A DNA stretch of 64,000 nucleotides from Pseudomonas sp. DTU12.3. Lineage in GTDB: Bacteria > Pseudomonadota > Gammaproteobacteria > Pseudomonadales > Pseudomonadaceae. Shown piece by piece: positions 41,452-51,600 of the stretch; position 1 is the stretch's first letter; each line of letters starts with the position of its first letter. The notes under the pieces are model-generated. The model was not told where the DNA came from. It did no database searches and saw only the letters and a list, made by a program, of their open reading frames with translations. The translations under genes were made by a program, and so were the position numbers. The DNA lies in assembly GCF_004124275.1 (NCBI RefSeq), contig NZ_CP027218.1, forward strand, positions 5,043,001 to 5,107,000. The letters run 5' to 3'.

Positions 41452-41838
41452 TCAGAAACGTGTCGGGCGTACCACGGCTGCGGCGCTACGCGTGGGGTAA
41501 TGGCCCAGGCTTTCCAGGGTTTCCAGACGGGCGCGGGCGCGGTAGGCGTATTCGCTGTTCGGGTAAGAGGCCATGATGAACTGATAGGTCTGCGCGGCAT
41601 CGACAAACATCTTCTGCCGTTCCAGGCACTGGCCGCGCATCATCGACACTTCCGGCCACACGTACGGGCGGGCGCGGCTGGAACGCTCGACCTTGGACAG
41701 TTCGAGCATCACTTGCTCGCAATTGCCGCGATCATAGGCGCTGTAGGCGTTGTTCAAATGATGGTTCATCGACCAACGGGTGCAGCCCGTGACGGCGAGG
41801 GCGCTGAGGGCAAGGGCGGCAATGGGTACGAATCGCAT
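41452..41838 (-). CDS. Outer-membrane-type lipoprotein with TPR-like repeat
   Basis: The 128-residue protein has a lipoprotein signal peptide with lipobox LAVTGC (Cys19). The mature part resembles a short tetratricopeptide unit (NNAYSAYDRGNCEQVMLELSKVE; AQTYQFIMASYPNSEYAYRARARL split around residues 80-105). It would be anchored in the outer membrane by its lipid and may act as a scaffold. A clear AGGAG site precedes the ATG at 41838. The specific role is unknown. Confidence 0.83.
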   Translation of the reverse strand: MRFVPIAALALSALAVTGCTRWSMNHHLNNAYSAYDRGNCEQVMLELSKVERSSRARPYVWPEVSMMRGQCLERQKMFVDAAQTYQFIMASYPNSEYAYRARARLETLESLGHYPTRSAAAVVRPTRF

Positions 41839-42010
41839 GAGGGTTCTCCTGTCTTGAGCAATGTATCGACCCAGGGTCGGAAATCTTCAGGCGCGTTTGT
41901 CCCAAAGTTGTCGCGTTCAATAAAGAAAGCATTAAGTAGTGCATTCGAACAATGACTACACCCCAAGAGCATAGTAGCCTTCGCTAGCGCTTGAACTCAG
42001 GAGTCTTTGC

Positions 42011-43462
42011 ATGTCCGTCCGTCGTACCAAAATCGTCGCTACCCTTGGCCCGGCCAGTAACTCGCCGGAAGTTCTCGAACAGCTGATTCTGGCTGGCCTG
42101 GACGTTGCCCGTCTGAACTTCTCCCACGGCACCCCCGACGAGCACAAGGCTCGCGCGAAGCTGGTGCGTGACCTGGCTGCCAAGCACGGTCGCTTCGTCG
42201 CCCTGCTGGGTGACCTGCAAGGCCCGAAAATCCGTATCGCCAAATTCGCCAACAAGAAGATCGAGCTGAAGATCGGTGACCAGTTCACCTTCTCCACCAG
42301 CCATCCGTTGACCGAAGGCAACCAGCAAGTGGTCGGCATCGACTACCCGGACCTGGTCAAGGACTGCGGCGTGGGCGACGAGCTGCTGCTCGACGACGGC
42401 CGCGTGGTGATGCGCGTTGATACCGCCACCGCAACAGAATTGCATTGCACCGTGACCATCGGCGGCCCGCTGTCCGACCACAAAGGCATCAACCGTCGCG
42501 GTGGCGGCCTGACCGCTCCGGCCCTGACTGAAAAAGACAAGGCCGACATCAAGCTCGCTGCAGAAATGGAAGTCGACTACCTCGCGGTGTCCTTCCCGCG
42601 TGACGCTGCCGACATGAACTACGCCCGTCAACTGCGCGACGAAGCCGGCGGTACTGCCTGGCTGGTGGCGAAGATCGAACGCGCCGAAGCCGTGGCCGAC
42701 GACGAAACCCTCGATGGTCTGATCCAGGCTTCCGACGCGGTGATGGTTGCTCGTGGTGACTTGGGTGTGGAAATCGGCGACGCCGAGCTGGTGGGCATTC
42801 AGAAGAAAATCATTCTGCACGCACGCCGCCACAACAAGGCTGTGATCGTCGCGACCCAGATGATGGAGTCGATGATCCAGAACCCGATGCCGACCCGCGC
42901 CGAAGTGTCCGACGTGGCCAACGCCGTGCTCGACTACACCGACGCCGTGATGCTGTCTGCCGAATCCGCTGCAGGTCTGTATCCGCTGGAAGCCGTGCAG
43001 GCGATGGCGCGCATCTGCGTCGGCGCTGAAAAGCACCCGACCGGCAAGACTTCGGGACACCGCATCGGCACCGAATTCACTCGCTGCGACGAAAGCATCG
43101 CTCTGGCGACCATGTACACCGCCAACCACTTCCCGGGCGTTAAAGCGATCATCGCGCTGACCGAAAGCGGCTACACCCCGCTGATCATGTCGCGCATCCG
43201 TTCTTCGGTGCCGATCTACGCGTTCTCGCCGCACCGTGAAACCCAGGCGCGTGCAGCCATGTTCCGTGGCGTGTACACCGTACCGTTCGATCCGGCTTCG
43301 CTGGAACCGCACGAAGTCAGCCAGAAGGCCATCGACGAGTTGGTCAAGCGCGGCGTTGTGGAAAAAGGCGACTGGGTCATCCTGACCAAGGGCGACAGCT
43401 ACCACACCACCGGCGGCACCAACGGCATGAAGATCCTGCACGTGGGCGACCCGCAGGTCTGA
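42011..43462 (+). CDS. pyk: Pyruvate kinase
   Basis: The 483-residue enzyme converts phosphoenolpyruvate and ADP to pyruvate and ATP. The start is MSVRRTKIVATLGPASNSPE. Active-site pieces include ARLNFSHGTPDEH, the catalytic Lys region AWLVAKIERAEAV, and the metal-binding MVARGDLGVEIG followed by ATQMMESM. The length and sequence fit the PykA type of Pseudomonas. It lies between a divergent lipoprotein gene and a convergent crotonase gene, and ends in a strong terminator. Confidence 0.96.
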   Translation: MSVRRTKIVATLGPASNSPEVLEQLILAGLDVARLNFSHGTPDEHKARAKLVRDLAAKHGRFVALLGDLQGPKIRIAKFANKKIELKIGDQFTFSTSHPLTEGNQQVVGIDYPDLVKDCGVGDELLLDDGRVVMRVDTATATELHCTVTIGGPLSDHKGINRRGGGLTAPALTEKDKADIKLAAEMEVDYLAVSFPRDAADMNYARQLRDEAGGTAWLVAKIERAEAVADDETLDGLIQASDAVMVARGDLGVEIGDAELVGIQKKIILHARRHNKAVIVATQMMESMIQNPMPTRAEVSDVANAVLDYTDAVMLSAESAAGLYPLEAVQAMARICVGAEKHPTGKTSGHRIGTEFTRCDESIALATMYTANHFPGVKAIIALTESGYTPLIMSRIRSSVPIYAFSPHRETQARAAMFRGVYTVPFDPASLEPHEVSQKAIDELVKRGVVEKGDWVILTKGDSYHTTGGTNGMKILHVGDPQV

Positions 43463-43483
43463 GTGATCGGTTGTTCGAAAAAC

Positions 43484-43518
43484 AAAAGCCCCGGCATGTG
43501 AGTGCCGGGGCTTTTTTG
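43484..43518 (+). terminator. Rho-independent terminator of pyk
   Basis: The stem AAAAGCCCCGGCA / TGCCGGGGCTTTT with a TGTGAG-type loop is followed by a T run, 22 bases after the pyk stop. Confidence 0.93.
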
Positions 43519-43530
43519 TTCAGGAAGATC

Positions 43531-43607
43531 AAAAGATCGCAGCCTTCGGCAGCTCCTACAGGGAGAGCGCCACGCAATGCAGGAGCTGCCGAAGGCTGCG
43601 ATCTTTT
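43531..43607. repeat. Paired REP palindrome (family B) overlapping a stop codon
   Basis: Inverted arms at 43531-43559 and 43579-43607 carry a CTTCGG variant in both copies (GATCGCAGCCTTCGGCAGCT). The right arm supplies two bases of the TAA stop (43606-43608) of the crotonase gene. Confidence 0.85.
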
Positions 43608-44355
43608 AATGCCGTTTGATGAATCCGCTCAACGCCGCCAATGCTTCCGGCGAACGCAGGCGCTGGGTGAACAGCTTGCCCTCCTCCTCGATCACCTTGC
43701 GGATCAACTCGCGATCCGGTGCTTTCATCAATTGTTTGCTGATGCGCACCGCTTCGGCCGGCAGCTCGTCGAAGCGCAAGGCCATCTCTCGCGCCTTGCT
43801 CAGCGCCGCAGCGCCGCTGCCCAGCGCCTCGGTGGCAATGCCCCACTGCGCCGCCTGCTCGCCACTAAAACCCTCGCCCAGCAACAACAATTCCGCCGCT
43901 TTGGCTTGCCCGAGCAAGCGCGGCAGGATCAGGCTGGAACCGAACTCCGGGCACAGGCCAAGGTTTACGAATGGCATGCGCAGGCGTGCATCGCGGCTGA
44001 CGTAGACCAGATCGCAGTGCAGCAACAGCGTAGTGCCGATACCCACCGCTGCACCGGCCACGGCGGCGATCACCGGTTTGCGGCATTCGAGCAGGTTGAG
44101 CATGAAGTGAAACACCGGGCTGTCGAGATCGCTCGGCGGTTGCTGGATGAAGTCGGCGATGTCGTTGCCGGCGGTGAAGCACTCGGCGCTGCCGGTGATC
44201 AGCACGGCATTGATTTGTGGATCGACATCCGCCTGCTGCAACGCCTCTGCCAGACGACTGTACATCGCCCGGGTCAGGGCATTTTTCTTGTCCGGGCGAT
44301 TGAGGCGCAAAGTCAGTAAACCGCGCTCGCGTTCCAGCAGGATGGCTTCGGTCAT
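43606..44355 (-). CDS. Enoyl-CoA hydratase/isomerase family protein
   Basis: The likely start is the ATG at 44355, giving 249 residues (MTEAILLERERGLLTLRLNR). The crotonase fold shows the first oxyanion loop around FTAGNDIADF, the second around AAVAGAAVGIGTTLLLHCD, and the catalytic region VNLGLCPEFGSSLILPRLLG with the conserved Glu. It probably hydrates or isomerises a CoA-linked enoyl substrate; which one is unclear. A TTG at 44391 would extend it but reads through a REP-like palindrome. The same neighbour order (pyk, crotonase, ferredoxin reductase, GGDEF, fumarase) occurs in P. aeruginosa as I recall. Confidence 0.88.
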   Translation of the reverse strand: MTEAILLERERGLLTLRLNRPDKKNALTRAMYSRLAEALQQADVDPQINAVLITGSAECFTAGNDIADFIQQPPSDLDSPVFHFMLNLLECRKPVIAAVAGAAVGIGTTLLLHCDLVYVSRDARLRMPFVNLGLCPEFGSSLILPRLLGQAKAAELLLLGEGFSGEQAAQWGIATEALGSGAAALSKAREMALRFDELPAEAVRISKQLMKAPDRELIRKVIEEEGKLFTQRLRSPEALAALSGFIKRH

Positions 44356-44392
44356 GGCGTGTCTCGACGATGTCGGGCTAACGAAGATCAAC

Positions 44393-44486
44393 TGTGGCGA
44401 GGGAGCTTGCTCCCGCCGGGCTACGCAGCGGCCCTAAAAATGTATCAGCGCTGCGCACTCAAGCGGGAGCAAGCGCCCTTGTCACA
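44393..44486. repeat. Inverted repeat (REP-like, third variant)
   Basis: Arms at 44393-44416 (TGTGGCGAGGGAGCTTGCTC) and 44463-44486 are imperfect inverted copies, matching at about 19 of 24 positions. They fill the gap between the crotonase and ferredoxin reductase genes. Confidence 0.7.
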
Positions 44487-44518
44487 GGAAACGTCGCCGC
44501 CCTGGAAAAAGTCAGCGC

Positions 44519-45454
44519 TCAACCACGGGACAAAAATACGTCGGCCAGCAGTTGATTGCGCGGTAATCCGGCCAGATACAGACGCCGGGCGAAAGCGTCG
44601 ACACTGACCGTCGAGCCGCAGACTAAGGCCACGGTTTGCCGCGAGACAAGACGCAGTTGTGCCAAAGCGGCGGCTGACTCGGCCGTCGTCCACAGTTCGA
44701 CGCTGAGGTTTTCGCGCTGTGCAGCCAGCGCTGCCAGGGGTTTGGCCAGATAGTGTTCGCGATCGTCATGGGCCAGGTGAATGATGCGGATCGCGCCTTG
44801 ATGATCCTGCCGCAACGCTTCGCGCAGTACACCGAACAACGGGCCGAGACCGGTACCGGCGGCCAGCAGCCACAACGGTCGATCGTGCCAGTCGGGGTCG
44901 TAATGCAGCGCACCGCCACGCAGTTCGCCGAGACGGATCGAGTCGCCGATCTGCAAGCGCCGCGCGGCATCGCTGAATTCGCCGGGTTGCCGGCAATCGA
45001 GGTGGAATTCGAGAAAGCGCTCTTCTTCCGGCAGGCTCGCCAGCGAATACGGCCGGGCGATGTGCTCGAGCCACAGCACCAGATGCTGCCCGGCGCTGTA
45101 GCGCAAGGGCCGTTGCGGGGTCAGGCGCAAACGCAAAACGTTGTCGCTGAGCCAGTCCAGCGCCTCGACCACTGCCGGCCGCCCATCGGCGATCGGGTCA
45201 AAGGTGTGCACCTGCAAATCTTCGGTCACTTGGCACTGACAGGCCAGCCGCCAGCCTTGTTGACGCTGCTCTGCACTCAGCGCATCCGGCCGGCTATCGG
45301 CGGGCAGGCCTTTCACGCATTGCACCAGGCAGGCATGGCAACTGCCGGCGCGGCAACTGTAGGGCACGGCGACACCGTTCTGGTTAAGGGCATCGAGCAG
45401 ATTGCTCCCCGGCGCCACCGACCAGTGCCGCTCACCGACGCGCAGTTCAGGCAT
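44519..45454 (-). CDS. 2Fe-2S ferredoxin / flavin-dependent oxidoreductase (iron-sulfur-binding ferredoxin reductase)
   Basis: From the ATG at 45454 the product has 311 residues. The N-terminal plant-type ferredoxin domain has the cluster ligands in SCRAGSCHACLVQC and, about 30 residues later, LACQC. The middle FAD-binding barrel contains RPYSLASLP, and the C-terminal NAD(P)H domain contains LLAAGTGLGPLFGVL. Electrons would run from NAD(P)H through flavin to the 2Fe-2S centre and on to an unknown acceptor. The start overlaps the GGDEF gene by 8 bases, so the two are coupled. Confidence 0.88.
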   Translation of the reverse strand: MPELRVGERHWSVAPGSNLLDALNQNGVAVPYSCRAGSCHACLVQCVKGLPADSRPDALSAEQRQQGWRLACQCQVTEDLQVHTFDPIADGRPAVVEALDWLSDNVLRLRLTPQRPLRYSAGQHLVLWLEHIARPYSLASLPEEERFLEFHLDCRQPGEFSDAARRLQIGDSIRLGELRGGALHYDPDWHDRPLWLLAAGTGLGPLFGVLREALRQDHQGAIRIIHLAHDDREHYLAKPLAALAAQRENLSVELWTTAESAAALAQLRLVSRQTVALVCGSTVSVDAFARRLYLAGLPRNQLLADVFLSRG

Positions 45455-46565
45455 CGACGCTCTCCCAGGCTGCCGCGCAGCGATTGCGTCCATCACGTTT
45501 GGCCCGGTACAGCGCCTGATCGGCACGCTGCAAGGCGTCGTCGAGATCATCGCCCAGTTCCAGCAGGGTCATGCCCGCCGACAGACTGAGGTCGCGCACA
45601 TTCAGGCCGATCAGTTCGACATCGGTGAACGCGATGCGCAGACGCTCACAACAGGCGGTCAGGCGTTCAGCGTCGCAATCGGGCAGCAGCACGACAAACT
45701 CCTCACCCCCATAGCGCGCCAGCACATCGCCGTCGCGCAGGCAGGCGCCAGCGACGCCGGCGAACGCCTGCAACACCTGATCGCCAGCGGCGTGGCCGTG
45801 CAGGTCATTGATGCGTTTGAAGTGATCAAGGTCGATCAACGCCAGGCCGTGCATCACACCCGCGTCCATCGCGCCCAGTTCACGTGAGGCCAGACGCAGG
45901 AAATGCCGACGATTGAACAGCCCGGTCAGCTCATCGGTGGCCACCAGGTCTTCGAGCTGGCGCATCATCCCGCGCAGGGTGTCCTGATGCGCCTGCAAAG
46001 CAAAGCGGCGTTGACGCATGCGTTGGCGCGAGACCTGGACAAAGCGTGCGTAAAGCACCAGCCACGCCAGCACCATCGCCAGAATGCACACCTGCAAAGC
46101 GGCGAGCGCAGGCTCGGGCAAAAGGAAGTGGTAGCCGTCCCACAGGGTGATTGCGCAGAAACTGAAGAACACCAGCAGTGCGCAGCGAATGAACGCGCGT
46201 CGACTGAGGTGGAACAGGCCGAACAGCAGGATCAACACGTAGAAGACCAGAAACGCCCCGCGCGCTTCATCCAGATGGGCGATCAGCCAGGTTTGCCAGC
46301 CAAGCCCCAGCAGCACTTGCACTTCGGTCAGGCTGGGGTCGGCGAAGCGTTGGTTACGCCCGGTCCAGAACAGCAGGAACAGGCTCGCCTGGCTGATCAC
46401 CACGAGGGCGCTGCCAATGGCCACAGAGCTCAGAGTCTGGTCGTAATGCCCGGTAAAAAACGCCAGCCACAGCAGCAGCAAAGCCAATCCGTAGGTGGCT
46501 GCAGCGAGGGCAAAACGTTTCAGTAAAAGACGTTGAATGGCGTTATGGGTCAATCGTTGACTCAC
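45447..46565 (-). CDS. Membrane-bound diguanylate cyclase (GGDEF), SadC-position
   Basis: The 372-residue protein has five or six membrane helices in the first 185 residues and a cytoplasmic GGDEF domain. The active site is RYGGEEF, and an inhibitory RxxD site (RDGD) sits five residues before it, so c-di-GMP feedback is likely. By position next to fumarase and pyk it corresponds to sadC of P. aeruginosa, which promotes attachment over swarming, but it is shorter than I remember for SadC (about 490 residues). It would raise c-di-GMP at the inner membrane. Confidence 0.88.
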   Translation of the reverse strand: MSQRLTHNAIQRLLLKRFALAAATYGLALLLLWLAFFTGHYDQTLSSVAIGSALVVISQASLFLLFWTGRNQRFADPSLTEVQVLLGLGWQTWLIAHLDEARGAFLVFYVLILLFGLFHLSRRAFIRCALLVFFSFCAITLWDGYHFLLPEPALAALQVCILAMVLAWLVLYARFVQVSRQRMRQRRFALQAHQDTLRGMMRQLEDLVATDELTGLFNRRHFLRLASRELGAMDAGVMHGLALIDLDHFKRINDLHGHAAGDQVLQAFAGVAGACLRDGDVLARYGGEEFVVLLPDCDAERLTACCERLRIAFTDVELIGLNVRDLSLSAGMTLLELGDDLDDALQRADQALYRAKRDGRNRCAAAWESVDA

Positions 46566-46968
46566 CGTGCGATAGGAGGCTGACCGAGTGTCCTACTCTA
46601 CAGACCGGCTGCCACTTTAGAGGCCCGGTCGATAAATGACCACCGATTTTCAGGCTCGAAAATTGACGTCAAAAACCCACATATTCAGTGTAGGAGCTAC
46701 CGCAGGCTGCGATCTTCTGATCTTGACCTAAAAAACAAAATCAAAAGATCGCAGCCTGCGGCAGCTCCTACCGGAATATGCGAAAGACATGCGACCAACG
46801 AATGACTGCCGGCGCGTGTATGCCCCACCGAGGCGCGGTATACTGCCGCGCCTTTTTAGCGTCGCGCCAGCAGCCCCGGCGTGCCTTGAAAGGTGTCTGC
46901 GACCGACCGATGCACCCAAGCCGCAGGCACCTTATTGAATGTTCCCGTCTTTTAGAGGAGCGCGACTC
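46566..46968. other. Intergenic region between the GGDEF gene and fumarase
   Basis: The divergent starts are about 400 bases apart. A family-B REP pair occupies 46690-46771 and the rest must include both promoters. No open frame here has family support; a frame at 46778-46972 reads into the fumarase start region and is probably spurious. Confidence 0.5.
46690..46771. repeat. Paired REP palindrome (family B)
   Basis: Arms at 46690-46716 and 46743-46771 are inverted copies of the GATCGCAGCCTGCGGCAGCT element. The left arm carries a GCTACCGC variant. It lies between divergent genes, unlike most of the others. Confidence 0.82.
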
Positions 46969-48492
46969 ATGACCGTGATCAAGCAAGACGACCTGATTCA
47001 GAGCGTTGCCGACGCCCTGCAGTTCATTTCCTATTACCACCCCGTGGATTTCATCCAGGCGATGCACGAAGCCTACCTGCGCGAAGAATCGCCAGCGGCC
47101 CGTGACTCGATGGCACAGATCCTGATCAACTCGCGCATGTGCGCCACTGGCCACCGCCCGATCTGCCAGGACACCGGTATCGTCACCGTGTTCGTGCGCG
47201 TCGGCATGGACGTGCGTTGGGATGGCGCCACCATGGGCCTGGACGACATGATCAACGAAGGCGTGCGTCGCGCCTACAACCTGCCGGAAAACGTCTTGCG
47301 TGCCTCGATCCTCGCCGACCCGGCGGGCGCTCGTAAAAACACCAAGGACAACACCCCGGCCGTGATTCACTACTCCATCGTCCCGGGCAACACCGTGGAA
47401 GTGGACGTGGCGGCCAAGGGCGGCGGTTCCGAGAACAAGTCGAAAATGGCCATGCTCAACCCGTCCGACTCGATCGTTGACTGGGTGCTCAAGACCGTTC
47501 CGACCATGGGCGCCGGCTGGTGCCCACCGGGCATGCTCGGTATCGGCATCGGCGGCACCGCCGAGAAAGCTGCGGTGATGGCCAAGGAAGTGTTGATGGA
47601 ATCCATCGACATCCACGAGCTGAAAGCCCGTGGCCCACAGAACCGCATCGAAGAAATGCGCCTGGAGCTGTTCGAGAAGGTCAACCAGTTGGGCATCGGC
47701 GCCCAGGGCCTCGGTGGCCTGACCACCGTGCTCGACGTGAAGATCATGGACTACCCGACCCACGCAGCCTCGCTGCCGGTGTGCATGATTCCGAACTGCG
47801 CCGCCACCCGTCACGCACACTTCGTACTCGACGGTACAGGTCCAGCCTCCCTGGAAGCGCCACCGCTGGACGCTTACCCGGAAATCGTCTGGGAAGCCGG
47901 CCCGTCGGCCCGTCGCGTCAACCTCGACACCCTGACCCCGGAAGACGTGCAGAGCTGGAAGCCGGGCGAAACCGTCCTGCTCAACGGCAAAATGCTCACC
48001 GGTCGCGACGCCGCGCACAAGCGCATGGTCGAGATGCTCAACAAGGGTGAAACCCTGCCGGTCGACCTCAAGGGTCGCTTCATCTACTACGTCGGCCCGG
48101 TTGATCCGGTCGGTGACGAAGTGGTTGGCCCGGCCGGCCCGACCACCGCGACGCGGATGGACAAGTTCACCCGGCAGATCCTTGAGCAAACCGGCCTGTT
48201 GGGCATGATCGGCAAGTCCGAGCGCGGCCCTACCGCGATCGAAGCGATCAAGGACAACAAAGCCGTGTACCTGATGGCTGTCGGCGGTGCTGCTTATTTG
48301 GTTGCTCAGGCGATCAAGAAGTCGCAAGTGCTGGCGTTCGCCGAGCTGGGCATGGAAGCGATCTACGAGTTCGAGGTCAAGGACATGCCGGTCACCGTAG
48401 CGGTGGACAGCAAAGGTGAGTCGGTACACATCACCGGTCCGGCGATCTGGCAGCAGAAGATCAGCGAAAGCCTGGCGGTAGAAGTGCAGTAA
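46969..48492 (+). CDS. Class I fumarate hydratase (iron-sulfur)
   Basis: The 507-residue enzyme hydrates fumarate to malate in the citric acid cycle with an oxygen-sensitive 4Fe-4S cluster. The start MTVIKQDDLIQSVADALQ follows a GAGGAG site. Candidate cluster Cys are in GHRPICQDTGIVTVF, GAGWCPPGMLGIG and CMIPNCAATRHAHF. The C-terminal beta domain has YYVGPVDPVGDEVVGPAGPTT split over two strands. It is the last core gene before the second toxin block and has its own terminator. Confidence 0.95.
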   Translation: MTVIKQDDLIQSVADALQFISYYHPVDFIQAMHEAYLREESPAARDSMAQILINSRMCATGHRPICQDTGIVTVFVRVGMDVRWDGATMGLDDMINEGVRRAYNLPENVLRASILADPAGARKNTKDNTPAVIHYSIVPGNTVEVDVAAKGGGSENKSKMAMLNPSDSIVDWVLKTVPTMGAGWCPPGMLGIGIGGTAEKAAVMAKEVLMESIDIHELKARGPQNRIEEMRLELFEKVNQLGIGAQGLGGLTTVLDVKIMDYPTHAASLPVCMIPNCAATRHAHFVLDGTGPASLEAPPLDAYPEIVWEAGPSARRVNLDTLTPEDVQSWKPGETVLLNGKMLTGRDAAHKRMVEMLNKGETLPVDLKGRFIYYVGPVDPVGDEVVGPAGPTTATRMDKFTRQILEQTGLLGMIGKSERGPTAIEAIKDNKAVYLMAVGGAAYLVAQAIKKSQVLAFAELGMEAIYEFEVKDMPVTVAVDSKGESVHITGPAIWQQKISESLAVEVQ

Positions 48493-48507
48493 GCGCTTCG
48501 CTGTTGT

Positions 48508-48548
48508 AAAAAGGGCCGGCCTGTCACACGACAGGTCGGCCCTTTTTT
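48508..48548 (+). terminator. Rho-independent terminator of the fumarase gene
   Basis: The stem AAAGGGCCGGCCTGTC / GACAGGTCGGCCCTTT (one mismatch) with an ACAC loop is followed by a T run, about 16 bases after the stop. It isolates the toxin block from fumarase transcription. Confidence 0.92.
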
Positions 48549-48611
48549 GTATTCATCAGCAAAAAGATCGGCGATAACACCTGCTGAAAGTCATACTTTT
48601 CGGCATAAAGC

Positions 48612-48631
48612 ACCTGTCAGATCTGACAGGT
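48612..48631 (+). promoter_or_regulatory. Perfect 20-bp lux-box-like palindrome upstream of the TcB-TcC operon
   Basis: The site ACCTGTCAGATCTGACAGGT is a perfect dyad. It shares the half-sites CTGTCA and TGACAG with four-base spacing with the other two Tc sites, and lies 70 bases before the TcB ATG. The hexamer 23 bases after the core (TAGCGT) is a weak -10; TATCTT at 48645-48650 is an alternative. The sequence closely resembles LasR/LuxR-type boxes. Confidence 0.75.
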
Positions 48632-48698
48632 TACCCATTCCCTTTATCTTGATAGCGTCTATCCACCTGCGCCCCCGCATTGTGCATTGGATCAGATC

Positions 48699-51600
48699 AT
48701 GGCCGATCAAGAGTTGAGCATCGTTACCCCATCGATCGAGAAGAGTTCGACGATCGCCACCATTGGAAAAAGCTGGGGCGCGGTAGGTCCGACCGGTGCG
48801 GCGTCGTTTGAGCTGCCTGTCCCTGCGTCCGCCGGGCGTGGTTGGGACCCACAACTGTCATTGACCTACAGCAGCCAGGCCGGGAACGGGCCATTCGGTA
48901 TCGGCTGGAACCTGGGCGTCGGCCAAATCAGCCGTCGCACCCATAAAGGTGTGCCGCGTTATACCGATCACGACGAAATCATCGGCCACGACGGCGAAGT
49001 GTGGATGCCCGAACTGGACGCTGCGGGTGAACTGAAGTCGCGCACCGAGTCGAGTTACAACGGGGTCGACATCGGCCCGCACTCGGTCGTGCGTTACTGG
49101 CCTCGGGTCGAAAGCGACTTCGCTCTGCGCGAACGCTGGCAAGCGGATCCAGATCTGCCGCCGTTCTGGTTGATACACGGCGCTGACGGCTCATTGCATG
49201 TTTATGGAAAAACCGCGGCCAGCCGCCGTGCGGATCCGGATCCGCACCCCGACAAAGCACTGCGAGTCAGCAGTTGGTTACTCTGCGAAAGCATGAATGC
49301 GCGCGGCGAGCACATCTGCTTTGAATACCTGAGTGACCATGATGACGCCGACCCAGTGCATGACTACCGCGCCCAGCGCTATCTGCACCGGGTGCTCTAC
49401 GGTAACGCCAGCGCCAGTGCAGACTTGTACGCGTGGAGCAACGACAATCCTGCTGACTTGCACTGGCATTTCCACCTGTTGTTCGACTACGGCGAGCGCA
49501 GTCGCGACCTGAGCGAAAAACCCGTGTATGACGGCATCGAGTTGCAACCCTGGCTGCAACGCGGTGATCCGTTCTCGACATACGGCCAGGGATTTGAAAT
49601 CGGCACCCGCAGGACTTGCCAACAAGTGTTGATGTTTCATCACTTCACGCAAGAAACCGGTTCCCGCCCGACACTCGTCCGGCGCTTGCTGCTGGAGTAC
49701 CGCAACGTCGAACCGGCCTGGACGTACAGCCAGATCAGCGCCGCTCACTATCAGGCCTGGGATGCCGATGGCAGAGTGGAAAACAGCCCACCGGTCGAGT
49801 TCGATTACACACCGTTCGACATCAATAAAACCCCGGTACGGCTGTTTGAAACAGACACCATGCCCGCCATCGATGATGGCAATACTTATCAAGTTGTCGA
49901 CTTGTACGGTGAAGGCATTCCAGGGTTTCTCGCACGGTTCGATCAGTGCTGGTACTACCGCGAACCTCAACGCGGCGAATCCGCGCCAGAAACCATCGAT
50001 TACGGCCCGTGGACAGCGCTGCCGGCAGTGCCTGTCGCCAATCGCCGGCAGCCGGCGCAGCAATGGCTGACCGACCTGACGGGTGACGGACGTCTGGACT
50101 GGATCAGCGCGCAACCCGGCAACAGCGGTTTTCGCTCGTTGAAGGCTGATCGCAGCTGGGGCCCGTTCGTTCAGTTCGAAGCGATTCCAGTGGAACTGTT
50201 CAATACCCTTGCACAGCTGGGCGATCTGGTCGGCGACGGACTCAGTTCACTCGCGTTGATCGGCCCACGCGCCGTGCGCCTGTACGCCAATCAACGTGAG
50301 GGCGGCTTTGCCCACGCCGAAGACGTCGACCATAAAATCGATGACGACCGCCTGCCAGTGTTCAGTGACTCACCCACCGAGCTGGTGTTTCTGGGCAACA
50401 TGCTCGGCAGTGACATGAGTGAGCTGTGCCGCATTCGGCATGACGAAATCAAATGCTGGCCCAATCTGGGACACGGCGAATTCGGCAAAGGCCAGGTGAT
50501 CAGCGCCCTGCGTTTCACGTATGCCGAATTCAATGCGGCGCAGGTGCGTATCGCCGACCTCGACGGCTCTGGCGCACCGGCGCTGATCTACCTGAAATCC
50601 GACACTTTCGAGATTTACCGTAATCACGGTGGTAATGGCCTGGAACAGACACCGGTGGTTGTGCCATGGCCGGCGGGTATTCGTTACGACCAATTGTCCC
50701 GCGTGACACTGGCCGATGCTCAAGGCCTGGGCTGTGCCAGCCTGATTCTCAGCGTTACGCACATTGAGCCGCAGCACTGGCGTTATGACTTCGTCGCGGC
50801 CAAGCCTTACCTGCTGAATGTCACCAACAACAATATGGGCTGCAGCACTCGCGTCAGCTATCGCAGCTCTGCGCAAGCATGGCTTGATGAAAAGCACGAG
50901 CGGCTCGCACAACAACCGTTGGTCGCTCCCGCCTGTTATCTGCCTTTTCCGGTGCAGGTGGTCAGTCAGCAAGTGCAGGAAGATGAGGTCACCGGCAACC
51001 GCACAACGCAAATGAGCGAATACCGTCACGGCGTCTATGACGGGCGCGAGCGCGAGTTTCGCGGCTTCGGCCGGATCCAGCACACCGACAGCGAAAGTGC
51101 CACGGGTAATGATGAGATTGGCTTCACGGCACCCGTTCGGGTCTGTACCTGGTTTCATACCGGGCAATCCATGACTGCACCCCGCGAAGGTTACTTCAGC
51201 GAAGATTCCGATGCCGTGGCACTCGGTGGCACCTTGTACAGCCACTATCACCTCGGTGATGAATACGATGAGGCGGTGCCCCCATGCGACGCCGATACCG
51301 AATATGAAATTGCCCGGGCATTGGTGGGGTCGGTCATCCGTAGCGAAACCTATGCCGCCGACGATGATGCGCCCCTGCCGTATGCAGTCGAAGAGTTTCG
51401 CTATCTAGTGCGTGAAGTACGCTGCCGAGGTGAGCATGATCCCGCGACCGTGCTGTTGCCGCTGGCACTGGAACACATCAGTTATGCCTACGATCGCTTC
51501 ATCGACGACCCGCAATGCCGGCACGAGATCACCTTGCGGCGTAACCGTTACGGTCTGCCGACTCACGCGCTGACGGTCAGTTATGCACGTCGCCGCAACG

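Noticed and set aside
46768..48429. Minus-strand open frame of 553 codons
   Set aside because: It is antisense to the class I fumarase gene, and its His/Val/Arg-rich composition is typical of a GC-rich shadow.
48508..48548. CTGTCA...GACAG motif as a fourth lux-like site
   Set aside because: The half-sites are only two bases apart and are part of the long stem of the fumarase terminator.
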